NCBI RefSeq assembly: GCF_900156815.1
Contig: NZ_FTOT01000005.1
Span: 1-64,000 of the forward strand
Source: Gemmobacter megaterium
GTDB lineage: Bacteria > Pseudomonadota > Alphaproteobacteria > Rhodobacterales > Rhodobacteraceae
Direction of reading: 5' to 3'
Length of the DNA: 64,000 bases
A program made the position numbers and the translations under genes. This document shows positions 54,489 through 63,398 of the stretch, one piece after another (the stretch's first letter is position 1; the number at the start of each line of letters is the position of its first letter). The notes under the pieces are model-generated. The model saw nothing but the letters and a program-made list of their open reading frames with translations. It ran no database searches and was not told the origin of the DNA.

Positions 54489-56906
54489 ATGAAATTCACC
54501 CTGTCCTGGCTGAAGGACCATCTCGAGACCGACTCCCCGCTGGATGTCCTGCTCGAGGCGCTCACCGACCTGGGCCTCGAAGTCGAGGAGGTCGAGGATC
54601 CGGCGGCGCGGCTCGGCGCCTTTCGTATCTGCAAGGTGATCGAGGCGGTCCAGCACCCCAATGCCGACCGCCTGCGCGTCTGCCGGGTGGCGACCTATCC
54701 GGGCGGCCCCGGAACGGCGATGGAAGAGGTCCAGGTGGTTTGCGGCGCGCCCAATGCTCGCACGGGACTTGTGGGGGTCTTTGCCCCGACCGGAACCCAT
54801 GTGCCCGGCACCGGGGTCGATCTGAAACCGGGCAACATCCGCGGGGTGGACTCCAACGGGATGCTCTGTTCAGAGCGCGAGTTGGAACTGTCGGACGACC
54901 ACAACGGCATCATCGACCTGCCCGAGGATGCACCCCTGGGCGCGCGGTTCATCGACTGGAAAGGTCTGAACGACCCGATGATCTACATCAAGGTCACGCC
55001 CAACCGCCCCGATGCCCTCGGCGTGCGCGGTATTGCGCGCGATCTGGCGGCGCGTGGACTTGGCGTCTTGAAGCCGCTTGTCGTGGAGCCGGTCACAGGC
55101 ACCTATCCCTCGTCCGTCACCGTTTCCATCGACCCGGCGTTGAAGGAAACGGGCTGCCCGCTGTTCGCCGGGCGGGTGATCCGTGGCGTGACGAACGGCC
55201 CCTCTCCCGACTGGCTGCAACAGCGGCTGAAGGCCATCGGCCTGCGCCCCATCTCCACGCTGGTTGACATCACCAACTATTTCACCTTCGACCTGAACCG
55301 CCCCTTGCATGTCTTTGACCTGGCCAGGGTCAAGGGAAACCTGCGCATCCATCCCGCGGCCGGGGGCGAAGAGATTCTGGCGCTCGACGGCAAGACCTAC
55401 ACCATTCAGGCAGGGATGATGGTGATTTCCGACGATGCGGGCGTGGAATCCATCGCAGGGATCATGGGGGGCGAGCCATCGGGCTGCACCGAGGGCACGA
55501 CCGATGTGTTCCTTGAATCCGCCTATTGGGATCCGATCACGGTTGCGACCGCAGGCCGGGCGCTGCGGATCAATTCCGATGCGCGCTACCGCTTCGAGCG
55601 TGGGGTGGATCCCGCCTTCACGATTCCGGGGCTGGAACTGGCGACACGCATGGTGCTGGACCTGTGTGGTGGCGAGGCGTCCGACATCACGCTGGACGGG
55701 GCGGTGCCCGACACCGGCCGCGCCTACCGCTTTGATCCGGCGCGTGTGATCGGACTTGTCGGCATGGATATTCCCGCCGCCACCCAGCGCGCCACGCTGG
55801 AGGCACTGGGCTTCACCCTCACCGGCGACATGGTGGCGCCTCCGTCTTGGCGCCCCGACGTGCTGGGCGAGGCCGATCTGGTCGAGGAAGTGGCCCGTAT
55901 CGCCAGCCTGACCAAGCTGGAAGGTAAACCGCTTGCGCGTCCACGGGCAGGTGTGCCCGCGCCCATCCTCACCCCTGCGCAACAGCGTGAACGCACAGCC
56001 CGGCGCACCCTGGCGGCGCTTGGGTACAACGAATGCGTGACCTACAGCTTCATTGATGCCCGGAGTGCCGCACTGTTCGGTGGCGGGACCGATGCGGTGC
56101 GGCTTGAGAATCCGATCTCGTCGGAAATGAGCCATATGCGCCCCGATCTTCTGCCCGGCCTTCTGGCAGCGGCAGCGCGCAATCAGGCGCGCGGTTTCAT
56201 GGATCTGGCACTGTTCGAGGTCGGGCCGGCCTTTGCAGGCGGCGAACCCGGCGAACAGGCGACGCAGGCTGCGGCGTTGCTGGTGGGCCAATCGGCGCCG
56301 CGCGACCCATGGGCCAGCCGCCGCCCTGTGGATGTGTTCGACGCCAAGGCCGACGCAGAGGCGGTGTTGGCCGCCCTTGGCGCCCCGGCACGGGCGCAGA
56401 TCAACCGCAAGGTGCCCGGCTGGTGGCATCCGGGCAGGTCCGGCGCCATCGCGCTTGGCCCGAACACCATGGCGGTCTTCGGCGAAGTCCACCCCAAGGT
56501 GTTGCGCGAGATGGGGGTCAAGGGACCAGCCGTCGCCTTCGCCGTCTGGCCTGCCAATGTTCCGCAGCCCAAGACAAAATCTGCCAGCCGCGGCGCTTTG
56601 GCGATATCCGACCTGCAAGCGGTGGAACGTGACTTCGCCTTTGTCGTCGATACAACGGCCGAGGCGCTGACCATCGTCAACGCCGCCCAGGGCGCGGACA
56701 AGGCCCTGATCGAAAGCGTGCGCGTCTTCGACCAGTTCGCAGGCGACAAGGCCGAGGCGCAGATGGGCACGGGCAAGAAATCGGTGGCCATCACCGTGCG
56801 GCTTCAACCGACCGAACGCACGCTCACAGACAAGGACATCGAGGCGGTTTCCGCAAAGATCGTCGAAAAGGTCGCCAAGGCAACGGGCGGCACGCTGCGC
56901 GGCTAG
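54489..56906 (+). CDS. pheT: Phenylalanyl-tRNA synthetase beta subunit PheT
   Basis: An 805-residue beta chain of the alpha2beta2 enzyme that charges tRNA-Phe. Domains in order: N-terminal coil MKFTLSWLKDHLE; tRNA-binding OB fold (about 40-155, PNADRLRVCRV); B3/4 editing domain (about 215-400, TLVDITNYFTFDLNRPLHVFD); B5 (about 405-475); catalytic-like core; and the C-terminal FDX-ACB anticodon-binding domain (SVRVFDQFAGD, KKSVAITVRLQPTERTLTDKDIE). pheS is not adjacent on either side, so the two subunit genes are separated here. The start at 54489 gives the family N-terminus. Confidence 0.95.
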   Translation: MKFTLSWLKDHLETDSPLDVLLEALTDLGLEVEEVEDPAARLGAFRICKVIEAVQHPNADRLRVCRVATYPGGPGTAMEEVQVVCGAPNARTGLVGVFAPTGTHVPGTGVDLKPGNIRGVDSNGMLCSERELELSDDHNGIIDLPEDAPLGARFIDWKGLNDPMIYIKVTPNRPDALGVRGIARDLAARGLGVLKPLVVEPVTGTYPSSVTVSIDPALKETGCPLFAGRVIRGVTNGPSPDWLQQRLKAIGLRPISTLVDITNYFTFDLNRPLHVFDLARVKGNLRIHPAAGGEEILALDGKTYTIQAGMMVISDDAGVESIAGIMGGEPSGCTEGTTDVFLESAYWDPITVATAGRALRINSDARYRFERGVDPAFTIPGLELATRMVLDLCGGEASDITLDGAVPDTGRAYRFDPARVIGLVGMDIPAATQRATLEALGFTLTGDMVAPPSWRPDVLGEADLVEEVARIASLTKLEGKPLARPRAGVPAPILTPAQQRERTARRTLAALGYNECVTYSFIDARSAALFGGGTDAVRLENPISSEMSHMRPDLLPGLLAAAARNQARGFMDLALFEVGPAFAGGEPGEQATQAAALLVGQSAPRDPWASRRPVDVFDAKADAEAVLAALGAPARAQINRKVPGWWHPGRSGAIALGPNTMAVFGEVHPKVLREMGVKGPAVAFAVWPANVPQPKTKSASRGALAISDLQAVERDFAFVVDTTAEALTIVNAAQGADKALIESVRVFDQFAGDKAEAQMGTGKKSVAITVRLQPTERTLTDKDIEAVSAKIVEKVAKATGGTLRG

Positions 56907-56919
56907 ACCTGCGCCAGCG

Positions 56920-56946
56920 CCCCCGGTCGCCACTGCGGGCCGGGGG
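56920..56946 (+). terminator. Hairpin after pheT
   Basis: The outer stem CCCCCGG / CCGGGGG encloses a small CGC/GCG inner stem, 13 bases after the pheT stop. It is GC-rich without a T-run, a weak or factor-assisted terminator candidate. Confidence 0.5.
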
Positions 56947-57037
56947 TCGCGCAGCATTTCCGCGTCATGGGCACTCAGGCTGGTGGCCAGGTCGCGCGGC
57001 AGCCCCAGCAGTAGCAGGGAAGGCCAACATTCGGCTG

Positions 57038-57060
57038 TATTGCGGCGAACATCCGCAATA
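57038..57060. promoter_or_regulatory. Inverted repeat TATTGCGG-N7-CCGCAATA upstream of the Wza-like gene
   Basis: A perfect 8+8 inverted repeat with a 7-base spacer, 121 bases before the polysaccharide-export gene start. Symmetry and position suggest an operator for a dimeric regulator; the regulator is unknown. The rest of 56947-57181 shows nothing else I can support. Confidence 0.45.
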
Positions 57061-57181
57061 TGGGCACATCTGCCACCCTCGTTCCCGTGATCGTCGTTGA
57101 CCTCATGGGGGGGGCCAGTATGGTGGCGGGTGCGGCCCGCCGATTCCCGGCAGGCCCTGCGCTGCCACGTGGGTCCGACAT

Positions 57182-58294
57182 ATGCCGAAACGAATTTTTC
57201 CTGTGCTGTTTGCGCTGGTATTGGCGGGGTGCTCCCTTCCGCGCAGTGCGCCAATGCAGGGCGAGATTCTTGCAGGTGCGGACAAGGAAACCCGCAACAT
57301 CCAGGTTGTACCTGTGGCCCGGAACAACCTGGCCTCGATCGCCGCCTGGCCGGTACCGCCGCAGGCGGGCATGTCCTTTGGCGGCTGGCCGTCCGGCGGC
57401 GTGCGCGGCCATGCCACAAGCAGCATCGCACCGGGCGATGCGCTTTCCGTCACGATCTGGGACAACGAAGACAACTCCCTGCTGACCACGACGGCACAGA
57501 AATCGGTCCAACTGACCGAAGTCACCGTTGGCAATGATGGCACGATTTTTGTGCCCTATGTCGGCAAGGTCAACGTGCGCGGCCTTTCGCCCGATCAGGC
57601 GCGCGAGCGTGTGCAGTCGGGGGTCGAGGCGGTGTTGCCATCGGGTCAGGTGCAACTCTCGGTCAAGCAAGGGCGGCTCAACACCGTCGATCTGGTCGGC
57701 GGGGTATCGCAGGCGGGCAGCTACCCGCTGCCGGACCGCAACTTTTCGGTCTTGTCGTTGATCAGCCAGGGCGGTGGCGTCAGCGATGCCCTGCAAAATC
57801 CCATCGTGAAACTGGTACGCGGCGGGCGCTCTTACGGAATTTCGGTGTCGCGGCTGTTCGCGCAGCCCGCGCTGGATGTATCGCTGATCGGCGGTGACAA
57901 GGTCATCGTCGAAGATGATCCCCGCTATTTCCTGGCTCTTGGCGCCGCTGGCAAGCAAAGCACCATGCCGTTCCCGCAGGACGAGGTTTCCGCCCTGGAT
58001 GCGGTCAGCATGATCGGCGGCCTGTCCGCCAACCGCGCCAATCCAAGAGGCGTTCTGATTCTGCGGGAATATGCAGGAAATCAGGTGCGGCTGGATGGCC
58101 GGGGGCCCGACCGGACGCGCGTTGTGTTCACTGTGGATCTGACCACCGCCGACGGCCTGTTCTCTGCACGCAATTTCCGTATCGCCAATGGCGATCTGGT
58201 TCTTGCCACCGAATCGCCCGTCACCAGCACCCGCACGGTGTTTGGGCTTGTCGGGCAAATCTTCGGCCTGTCAGACCAGCTCAATAGCAACTGA
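57182..58294 (+). CDS. Wza-like polysaccharide export outer-membrane lipoprotein
   Basis: A 370-residue lipoprotein: lipobox LALVLAGC puts the lipidated Cys at about 17. A Poly_export domain (about 80-165, IAPGDALSVTIWD, VGNDGTIFVPYVGKVNVRGLS) is followed by two SLBB-type domains (VDLVGGVSQAGSYPLPDRN; DAVSMIGGLSANRANPRGVLILR). Such proteins form the outer-membrane pore for capsule or exopolysaccharide. No polymerase, Wzc or glycosyltransferase is adjacent, so the partner genes are elsewhere. The gene is flanked by an inverted repeat upstream and a terminator downstream. Confidence 0.9.
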   Translation: MPKRIFPVLFALVLAGCSLPRSAPMQGEILAGADKETRNIQVVPVARNNLASIAAWPVPPQAGMSFGGWPSGGVRGHATSSIAPGDALSVTIWDNEDNSLLTTTAQKSVQLTEVTVGNDGTIFVPYVGKVNVRGLSPDQARERVQSGVEAVLPSGQVQLSVKQGRLNTVDLVGGVSQAGSYPLPDRNFSVLSLISQGGGVSDALQNPIVKLVRGGRSYGISVSRLFAQPALDVSLIGGDKVIVEDDPRYFLALGAAGKQSTMPFPQDEVSALDAVSMIGGLSANRANPRGVLILREYAGNQVRLDGRGPDRTRVVFTVDLTTADGLFSARNFRIANGDLVLATESPVTSTRTVFGLVGQIFGLSDQLNSN

Positions 58295-58342
58295 CGGCGG
58301 TCTCACGGCCAGTCGGGGCCGATACAGGCCAGCCATGACGGA

Positions 58343-58372
58343 AAAGGGCCGCAGCACCAGCTGCGGCCCTTT
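58343..58372. terminator. Bidirectional terminator between Wza-like gene and carD
   Basis: A 12-bp perfect stem (AAAGGGCCGCAG / CTGCGGCCCTTT) with a 6-base loop, A- and T-runs on the ends, between two convergent genes. Clear intrinsic terminator. Confidence 0.88.
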
Positions 58373-58393
58373 CTGCATGTCTCGCCTGAAAAA

Positions 58394-58903
58394 TCAGGCC
58401 GCGCGCCCCACCAGAACCTCGTCGACTTTCTTCTGGGCCCCCGCCTCGTCCACACCGGACACGGCAGCGACTTCACGGGTCAAACGCTCCAGCGCGGCTT
58501 CGTACAACTGACGCTCGGAATAGCTTTGCTCACGCTGATCATCCGCGCGGTGCAGGTCGCGCACCACTTCGGCAATCGCCATCAGATCGCCAGAGTTGAT
58601 CTTTTGCTCATACTCCTGCGCCCGGCGCGACCACATGGCCCGCTTGACCCTGGCCTTGCCCTTGAGCGTTTCCAGCGCCTTCATCACCACATCGGGCGAC
58701 GACAGCGAACGCATACCGATCTCGGTTGCGCGATTGGTCGGAACACGCAAGGTCATCTTGTCCTTTTCGAACGAGATGACGAACAGTTCCAGCGACATGC
58801 CCGCGATCACCTGTTCCTCGATCGACAGGATCTTGCCGACGCCATGCGCCGGATAGACCACGAAATCGTTGGGGCGGAACTCGGGCTTCTTCGTCTTGGT
58901 CAT
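58394..58903 (-). CDS. carD: CarD-family RNA-polymerase-binding regulator (CdnL type)
   Basis: A 169-residue global regulator that binds RNA polymerase beta and stabilises open complexes. The N-terminal RNAP-interaction domain (FRPNDFVVYPAHGVGKILSIEEQ, TLRVPTNRATEIGMRSL) is followed by a helical DNA-contact domain (KRAMWSRRAQEYEQKINSGDLMAIAEVVRDLHR). It has a short Lys-rich start and an Ala-rich tail. A long hairpin (58944-58980) lies in its leader. It groups with fdxA, the S4 gene and the helicase gene on one strand. Confidence 0.93.
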   Translation of the reverse strand: MTKTKKPEFRPNDFVVYPAHGVGKILSIEEQVIAGMSLELFVISFEKDKMTLRVPTNRATEIGMRSLSSPDVVMKALETLKGKARVKRAMWSRRAQEYEQKINSGDLMAIAEVVRDLHRADDQREQSYSERQLYEAALERLTREVAAVSGVDEAGAQKKVDEVLVGRAA

Positions 58904-58943
58904 TCAGATGCTTCCTCGCAAGAGCTCTGTCTTCGACGAAAGA

Positions 58944-58980
58944 CCACCTGCCCCAAGGTTTTCCTTGGGCGCACAGGTGG
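58944..58980 (-). promoter_or_regulatory. Long hairpin in the fdxA-carD spacer
   Basis: A two-part stem (CCACCTG/CAGGTGG outer, CCCAAGG/CCTTGGG inner, with an asymmetric internal loop and a 4-base apex) lies 40 bases before the carD start. It may end the fdxA transcript or be a structured carD leader. The rest of 58904-59143 shows nothing else I can support. Confidence 0.55.
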
Positions 58981-59143
58981 ACAATCATCGGAAAACCGCC
59001 TTGACTGAGCAGTGCCAAGACGGACGGCAGGCTTTCAGATTCCTTGTTACAGGATCATAACACGAATCAGATGCGATTCCAACTGCGGCAGCGCAGCACA
59101 ACCGGAAAGCGGGCGCAGAGCTGCGAGCAGCCCCTTGCCAGCC

Positions 59144-59482
59144 TTAATTCCCTTCGCCCGGAGCCTCGGAGAAATACTTGGAAAGCTTGTCTTTCTCACC
59201 ATCGCGTTCGGTCGCGTCGGGCAGCGGTTCCTTGCGTACCGTCAACACGGGCCACAGTTCGGCATATTTGCGGTTCATCTCGACCCAGGATTCCATTGCC
59301 GGCTCTGTATCGGGCCGAATCGCATCGGCCGGGCATTCCGGCTCGCATACCCCGCAATCAATGCACTCGTCGGGGTGGATCACCAGCATGTTCTCGCCCT
59401 CGTAGAAACAGTCGACCGGGCAGACCTCCACGCAGTCGGTGTATTTGCAGGCGATGCAGTTGTCGGTCACGACATAGGTCAT
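59144..59482 (-). CDS. fdxA: Seven-iron ferredoxin FdxA
   Basis: A 112-residue [3Fe-4S]/[4Fe-4S] ferredoxin. Cluster cysteines are in [21 protein letters not shown] (C9, C12, C17, C21, C25) and [14 protein letters not shown] (C40, C43, C46, C50). The C-terminal helical extension ([25 protein letters not shown]) is typical of the FdxA group. A cytoplasmic electron carrier; partner unknown. It lies between the S4 gene and carD, an order common in alphaproteobacteria. Confidence 0.95.
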   Translation of the reverse strand: MTYVVTDNCIACKYTDCVEVCPVDCFYEGENMLVIHPDECIDCGVCEPECPADAIRPDTEPAMESWVEMNRKYAELWPVLTVRKEPLPDATERDGEKDKLSKYFSEAPGEGN

Positions 59483-59532
59483 GGGCGGCCTCAGGCGTCA
59501 GGTTCGGCAGACAGGTAGGACAGAGCGCCGGA

Positions 59533-59829
59533 TCATGCAAGCCGCTGTGGCGCGGAATCCGCTGCATCCAGATCATCATACAGCATCTGCGCCTCTGCCG
59601 CAGGCCCGCGGCGCACGCTGGTTCCACAAACCCGCACGACGCGGATCCGCGTCCCTTGGGCAAAGGTCAGAACATCGCCGGGCCGGACAAGGGTGGCGGA
59701 CTTTGATACCGGCTGGCCGTTGATACGGATCCGCCCGTCTGCGACCTGCGCCGCCGACAGGCTGCGGCTTTTGAAGAACCGCGCCTGCCAGAGCCATTTG
59801 TCCAGACGCATTCCGCCCGGAGCCGTCAC
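59533..59829 (-). CDS. S4-domain RNA-binding protein (Hsp15-like)
   Basis: A 98-residue protein with an S4 RNA-binding domain: LRLDKWLWQARFFKSRSL-type start, ADGRIRINGQPVSKSATLVRPGDVLTF, then RIRVVRV. It resembles heat-shock protein 15, which binds stalled 50S subunits. The start is uncertain: GTG at 59829 (MTAPGGMRLDKWLW) fits relatives and lies seven bases beyond the helicase stop; ATG at 59811 is the alternative. Co-transcribed with the helicase gene. Confidence 0.85.
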   Translation of the reverse strand: MTAPGGMRLDKWLWQARFFKSRSLSAAQVADGRIRINGQPVSKSATLVRPGDVLTFAQGTRIRVVRVCGTSVRRGPAAEAQMLYDDLDAADSAPQRLA

Positions 59830-59836
59830 CCGCGCC

Positions 59837-62758
59837 TCAGACCTTGCCTTTGAGCGCAAGAAGCGCCGCAAACGGATTGTCCGGGTCTATCTTCTGCTCG
59901 CGCGGCGGGCGGGCTTCGTAGTTGCGCGGACCATCGTTGCGTTTGTGATCCGGCTTGCCGCCCTTGCGGTCGCCGCGCGGGCCGTCGGACTTGCCCTGTG
60001 GCTTGCCGCCCTTGTTGCGCTCGCCCCGCTCGCCCTCCTTGCGCTCGGGGCGCGGGCCGCGGTCGGCCTGCGGTCGGTCGCCGCCCTGTCCCTGCCCCTG
60101 ACGTGGCGGGCGCTGCCCCTGCCCCTCACGGCGCGGACCACGGTCGCCACGCGGCATCCCGCCGCGCGGGCGCGGCGCCCAGGTGAACAGATAGTAGTGC
60201 TCGGTCTCGACCTCGACCGGCGCTTCGGCCGGCGGCTCCGCCTCGGCAGAGGCGTCGGGCGCGGCAGGCGTCGTCTGGGCCGGCATGTCGTCTGCACCCG
60301 CAACATCGGGTGCAGCGGCAGCAGGATCGGTCTCCGGGGTGACGTTGGCCGCCACATCGGCGGCCGGGACTTCGGTCACCGGCTTGGCCTTGGGGCGTTC
60401 GGCCTTTTCGCCTTTGTAGCCCAGGCCGCCCATCAGATCGGCGAACTGATCCAGCGTCATGCCGGTGATCGACAACATGTCCGGCGTCGCCTCGAACCCG
60501 GCACGGCTGTCCTTGGCGCGCAACAGATCGGCCAGGCGTTCCAGCATGTCGATACGGATGGCACGGTTCCCAGCCGGGCGATAGCCCGCCAAGGTATAGT
60601 GCAAGGCAGGCACTTCGGCGATATGCGGAATGGTCACCAGCCCCGGCGGCGGGCTTTCGGGAAACTCTTGCAACCCATCCCAGAGCGACCACAGCACAAG
60701 CCGCAGGCGCGTTGGCGCCGGCTTCAGCAACAGCGGCAGGAAAATGGTGTACTGGCCGAACCGCACCCCATGCTTGCGCAGGGCCGAGCGCGATTCCTGA
60801 TCCAGAGCCTTCACCTCGTCGGCCACAGGCTCGCGCGACAAGACCCCCATCGCCTCGACCAGACGGAAGGCGAAACCGCGTGCAAGGCCAACCATGGCCT
60901 CGTCGCGTTGCAGCGTCATCAGCGGCTCGAACAGCGCGGCAACCTTGCGGTCGATGAAGTGCTGAAGACGGCGGCGCACCTTTTCGGCGACATCCGCCCC
61001 TGCTTCCTCATCGACGAACACCTCGACCTGCGGGCGCAGCGCCTCGGGCCCCTTGATCAGCTTGCCGACAGCGGTATTTCCCCACATCAGCCCGCCCTGT
61101 TCGGTATAGTCGAACTCGGTGTCGGGCGAGTTGTAGAAGCGATCCGAGCGCAGGGAAAACTCGGGCCGCAGCGCCTCATAGGCCGCTTGCCGCAGGGTCT
61201 TTGCCTCGTCCGGGCTGCCGGTTCCGTCCTGACGGAAACGGAATCCTTCCAAACGGCCGACGAATTCGCCTTCGACCGTCACTTCGCCCTTGTCGTTCAC
61301 CTCGGCCACGAGGCTCTCCTTCTGCTTGAGCCGGCGCATGAGCACGCTGGTGCGCCGGTCCACGAAACGCTGGGTCAGGCGCGCGTGCAACGCATCCGAC
61401 AGGCGGTCTTCTACAGCGCGCGTGTGCTCACGCCAATGGGATTCGTCGGTCAACCACCCCTTGCGCTGCGCGATGTAGGTCCAGGTGCGGATAAAGGCCA
61501 GGCGGCGCGAGATGGCATCTATATCGCCATCCGTGCGGTCGATCCGGTCGATATTGCGCTTCATCCAGTCATCCGGCACGGGGCCCGACTTGAGAAAATC
61601 GAATATCCGCGCCAACAAACCGGCATGTTCCTGCGCCGAAATGCCACGGAAATCAGGGATTCGGCACACATCCCACAACAGGCGCACCCGCTGGGGTGTC
61701 GTGACGACATCGCGGATCTCGGGCATTTCCGCCAAGGTCTTGAGCGCCACCAGGTCGTCGGCGTCGCGCGCGCGGGTCAGCCATTCATTGCCGGTATGTT
61801 GCTCCAGGCTGGCAACGAGTCGCGCGGTGGTTCCGAACTCCAGCGTGGAATTGCGCCAATGCAGCTTGCGAACAGGAAGGAATCGATGCGACTCGATGGC
61901 CTCGATCGTCTCTTCGTCCAGGGGCCGCGCTTCTCCCGTCACGCCAAAGGTTCCGGGGCTGGTGTGCCGGCCTGCGCGACCCGCGATCTGTGCCAGTTCC
62001 CACGGAAACAGCGCGCGCATCCGGCGCCCGTCGAATTTGGCCGTGGCGGAAAAGGCCACATGGTTGATGTCCAGGTTCAGTCCCATCCCGATGGCATCGG
62101 TCGCCACCAGGTAATCGACATCTCCGTTCTGATACAGCTCGACCTGCGCATTGCGCGTCCGGGGTGACAGCGCGCCCATCACCACCGCGCATCCGCCTTT
62201 GGTCCGCCGGATCAACTCGGCGATGGCATAGACATTTTCAACCGAGAACCCGACGATCGCAGAGCGTTCCGGCATTCTGCTGATCTTTTTCGAACCTGCC
62301 CACGTCAGTTGCGACAAACGGGGGCGCGACACGAAGGTTACACCCGGCACAAGCGCCGCAATCGCCGGGCGCATGGTGTCGGAGCCCAGCAGCATCGTTT
62401 CCTTCAACCCGCGCGCATTCAGCAACCGCTCGGTGAAGACATGCCCCCGGTCAGGATCGGCACAAAGCTGCACCTCGTCCAGCGCCACGAAATCGGCGCC
62501 GATTTCATGGGGCATCGCCTCGGTGGTGCAGACCCAATAGGCCGTGCGCTCTGGAACGATCCGCTCCTCGCCAGTCACCAACGCCACAACCGACGGCCCA
62601 CGCGCCTTGACGATCCGGTCGTACACCTCTCGCGCCAGCAAACGCAGGGGCAGTCCGATAACCCCCGTGCGATGCGCCAGCATCCGCTCGATGGCGTAAT
62701 GCGTCTTGCCGGTGTTCGTCGGCCCCAGGACCGCCGTCACCCTCGCGTTCTCGCGCAT
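59837..62758 (-). CDS. SUV3-like superfamily 2 helicase with RG-rich tail
   Basis: A 973-residue DExH-type helicase resembling mitochondrial SUV3. Walker A is GPTNTGKT (12-19), motif II DEVQ, motif VI QIAGRAGRHTSPGTFG. A long helical middle follows (SUV3 C-terminal-like). From about 780 comes an acidic/Ala-Pro stretch, then a basic RG/GQG-rich disordered tail (about 850-955), and a final conserved DPDNPFAALLALKGKV. Likely RNA unwinding in decay or ribosome assembly. It lies ten bases from the upstream TPR gene on the same strand. Confidence 0.9.
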   Translation of the reverse strand: MRENARVTAVLGPTNTGKTHYAIERMLAHRTGVIGLPLRLLAREVYDRIVKARGPSVVALVTGEERIVPERTAYWVCTTEAMPHEIGADFVALDEVQLCADPDRGHVFTERLLNARGLKETMLLGSDTMRPAIAALVPGVTFVSRPRLSQLTWAGSKKISRMPERSAIVGFSVENVYAIAELIRRTKGGCAVVMGALSPRTRNAQVELYQNGDVDYLVATDAIGMGLNLDINHVAFSATAKFDGRRMRALFPWELAQIAGRAGRHTSPGTFGVTGEARPLDEETIEAIESHRFLPVRKLHWRNSTLEFGTTARLVASLEQHTGNEWLTRARDADDLVALKTLAEMPEIRDVVTTPQRVRLLWDVCRIPDFRGISAQEHAGLLARIFDFLKSGPVPDDWMKRNIDRIDRTDGDIDAISRRLAFIRTWTYIAQRKGWLTDESHWREHTRAVEDRLSDALHARLTQRFVDRRTSVLMRRLKQKESLVAEVNDKGEVTVEGEFVGRLEGFRFRQDGTGSPDEAKTLRQAAYEALRPEFSLRSDRFYNSPDTEFDYTEQGGLMWGNTAVGKLIKGPEALRPQVEVFVDEEAGADVAEKVRRRLQHFIDRKVAALFEPLMTLQRDEAMVGLARGFAFRLVEAMGVLSREPVADEVKALDQESRSALRKHGVRFGQYTIFLPLLLKPAPTRLRLVLWSLWDGLQEFPESPPPGLVTIPHIAEVPALHYTLAGYRPAGNRAIRIDMLERLADLLRAKDSRAGFEATPDMLSITGMTLDQFADLMGGLGYKGEKAERPKAKPVTEVPAADVAANVTPETDPAAAAPDVAGADDMPAQTTPAAPDASAEAEPPAEAPVEVETEHYYLFTWAPRPRGGMPRGDRGPRREGQGQRPPRQGQGQGGDRPQADRGPRPERKEGERGERNKGGKPQGKSDGPRGDRKGGKPDHKRNDGPRNYEARPPREQKIDPDNPFAALLALKGKV

Positions 62759-62768
62759 CAGCGCCCCT

Positions 62769-63329
62769 TCAGATGTGCTGGCCGGACAGGTCGCGTTCCA
62801 GCCGCTCTGCCGCTTCCCTTACCTTTTCGAGATGCGGATGTATAGCAAGCGCCGCCTGATAGGCGGCCAGCGCGGCCTTCTTGTTGCCGGTTTCGGCCAG
62901 TATCGTGCCAACACCGGCCAACGCCCCGAAATGATTGGGATTCAACGCCAGAACACGGGACAGCGCGTCCATTGCCGGGCCATGATGACCGGCACGGAAC
63001 AGCGCCGTCGCCTGCGCATTCCATCCTTCGGCGAAATCGGGGGCGTGATCGGTCAGTGCCGTCAGATGGTCGAGGGCTGCTTGCGCATCATCCTCGCGCA
63101 GCGCATCGCGGCCACGCTGCAACAGAAGATCCATCGCCGGAGAGCCGGACCTGGACCATTCCGTCACGACCTGACGCTCGACCCGGCGCCAGCCCGCGTT
63201 TTCCGGCTGCGCCAGTTGCGCCAGCAGCTCGGCCAGCCGATCAGGCTCCTGTGCCGCCACAGAAGTTGCCGTTAACGTCAAGATTGCCGCCACGGCACTG
63301 TTGAGAATGTCACGAACCCGGACCATCAT
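62769..63329 (-). CDS. Periplasmic TPR-repeat protein
   Basis: A 186-residue protein with an N-terminal signal peptide (MMVRVRDILNSAVAAILTLTATSVAAQE) shown here by parts, cleaved near VAAQ. It has three TPR units (about 72-175: LLLQRGRDALREDDAQAALDHL, GWNAQATALFRAGHHGPAMDAL, ALAGVGTILAETGNKKAALAAY). Function unknown; a protein-interaction scaffold in the periplasm. Start: two adjacent ATGs at 63329 and 63326. It heads the helicase-S4-fdxA-carD strand and is divergent from the SCP2 gene. Confidence 0.82.
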   Translation of the reverse strand: MMVRVRDILNSAVAAILTLTATSVAAQEPDRLAELLAQLAQPENAGWRRVERQVVTEWSRSGSPAMDLLLQRGRDALREDDAQAALDHLTALTDHAPDFAEGWNAQATALFRAGHHGPAMDALSRVLALNPNHFGALAGVGTILAETGNKKAALAAYQAALAIHPHLEKVREAAERLERDLSGQHI

Positions 63330-63398
63330 GGCCCAACTGTAACGCCATCCGCGGCAAACGCAAAAGGGCCGCGCGGTCCAATCAAGGAAATGTGCAAG

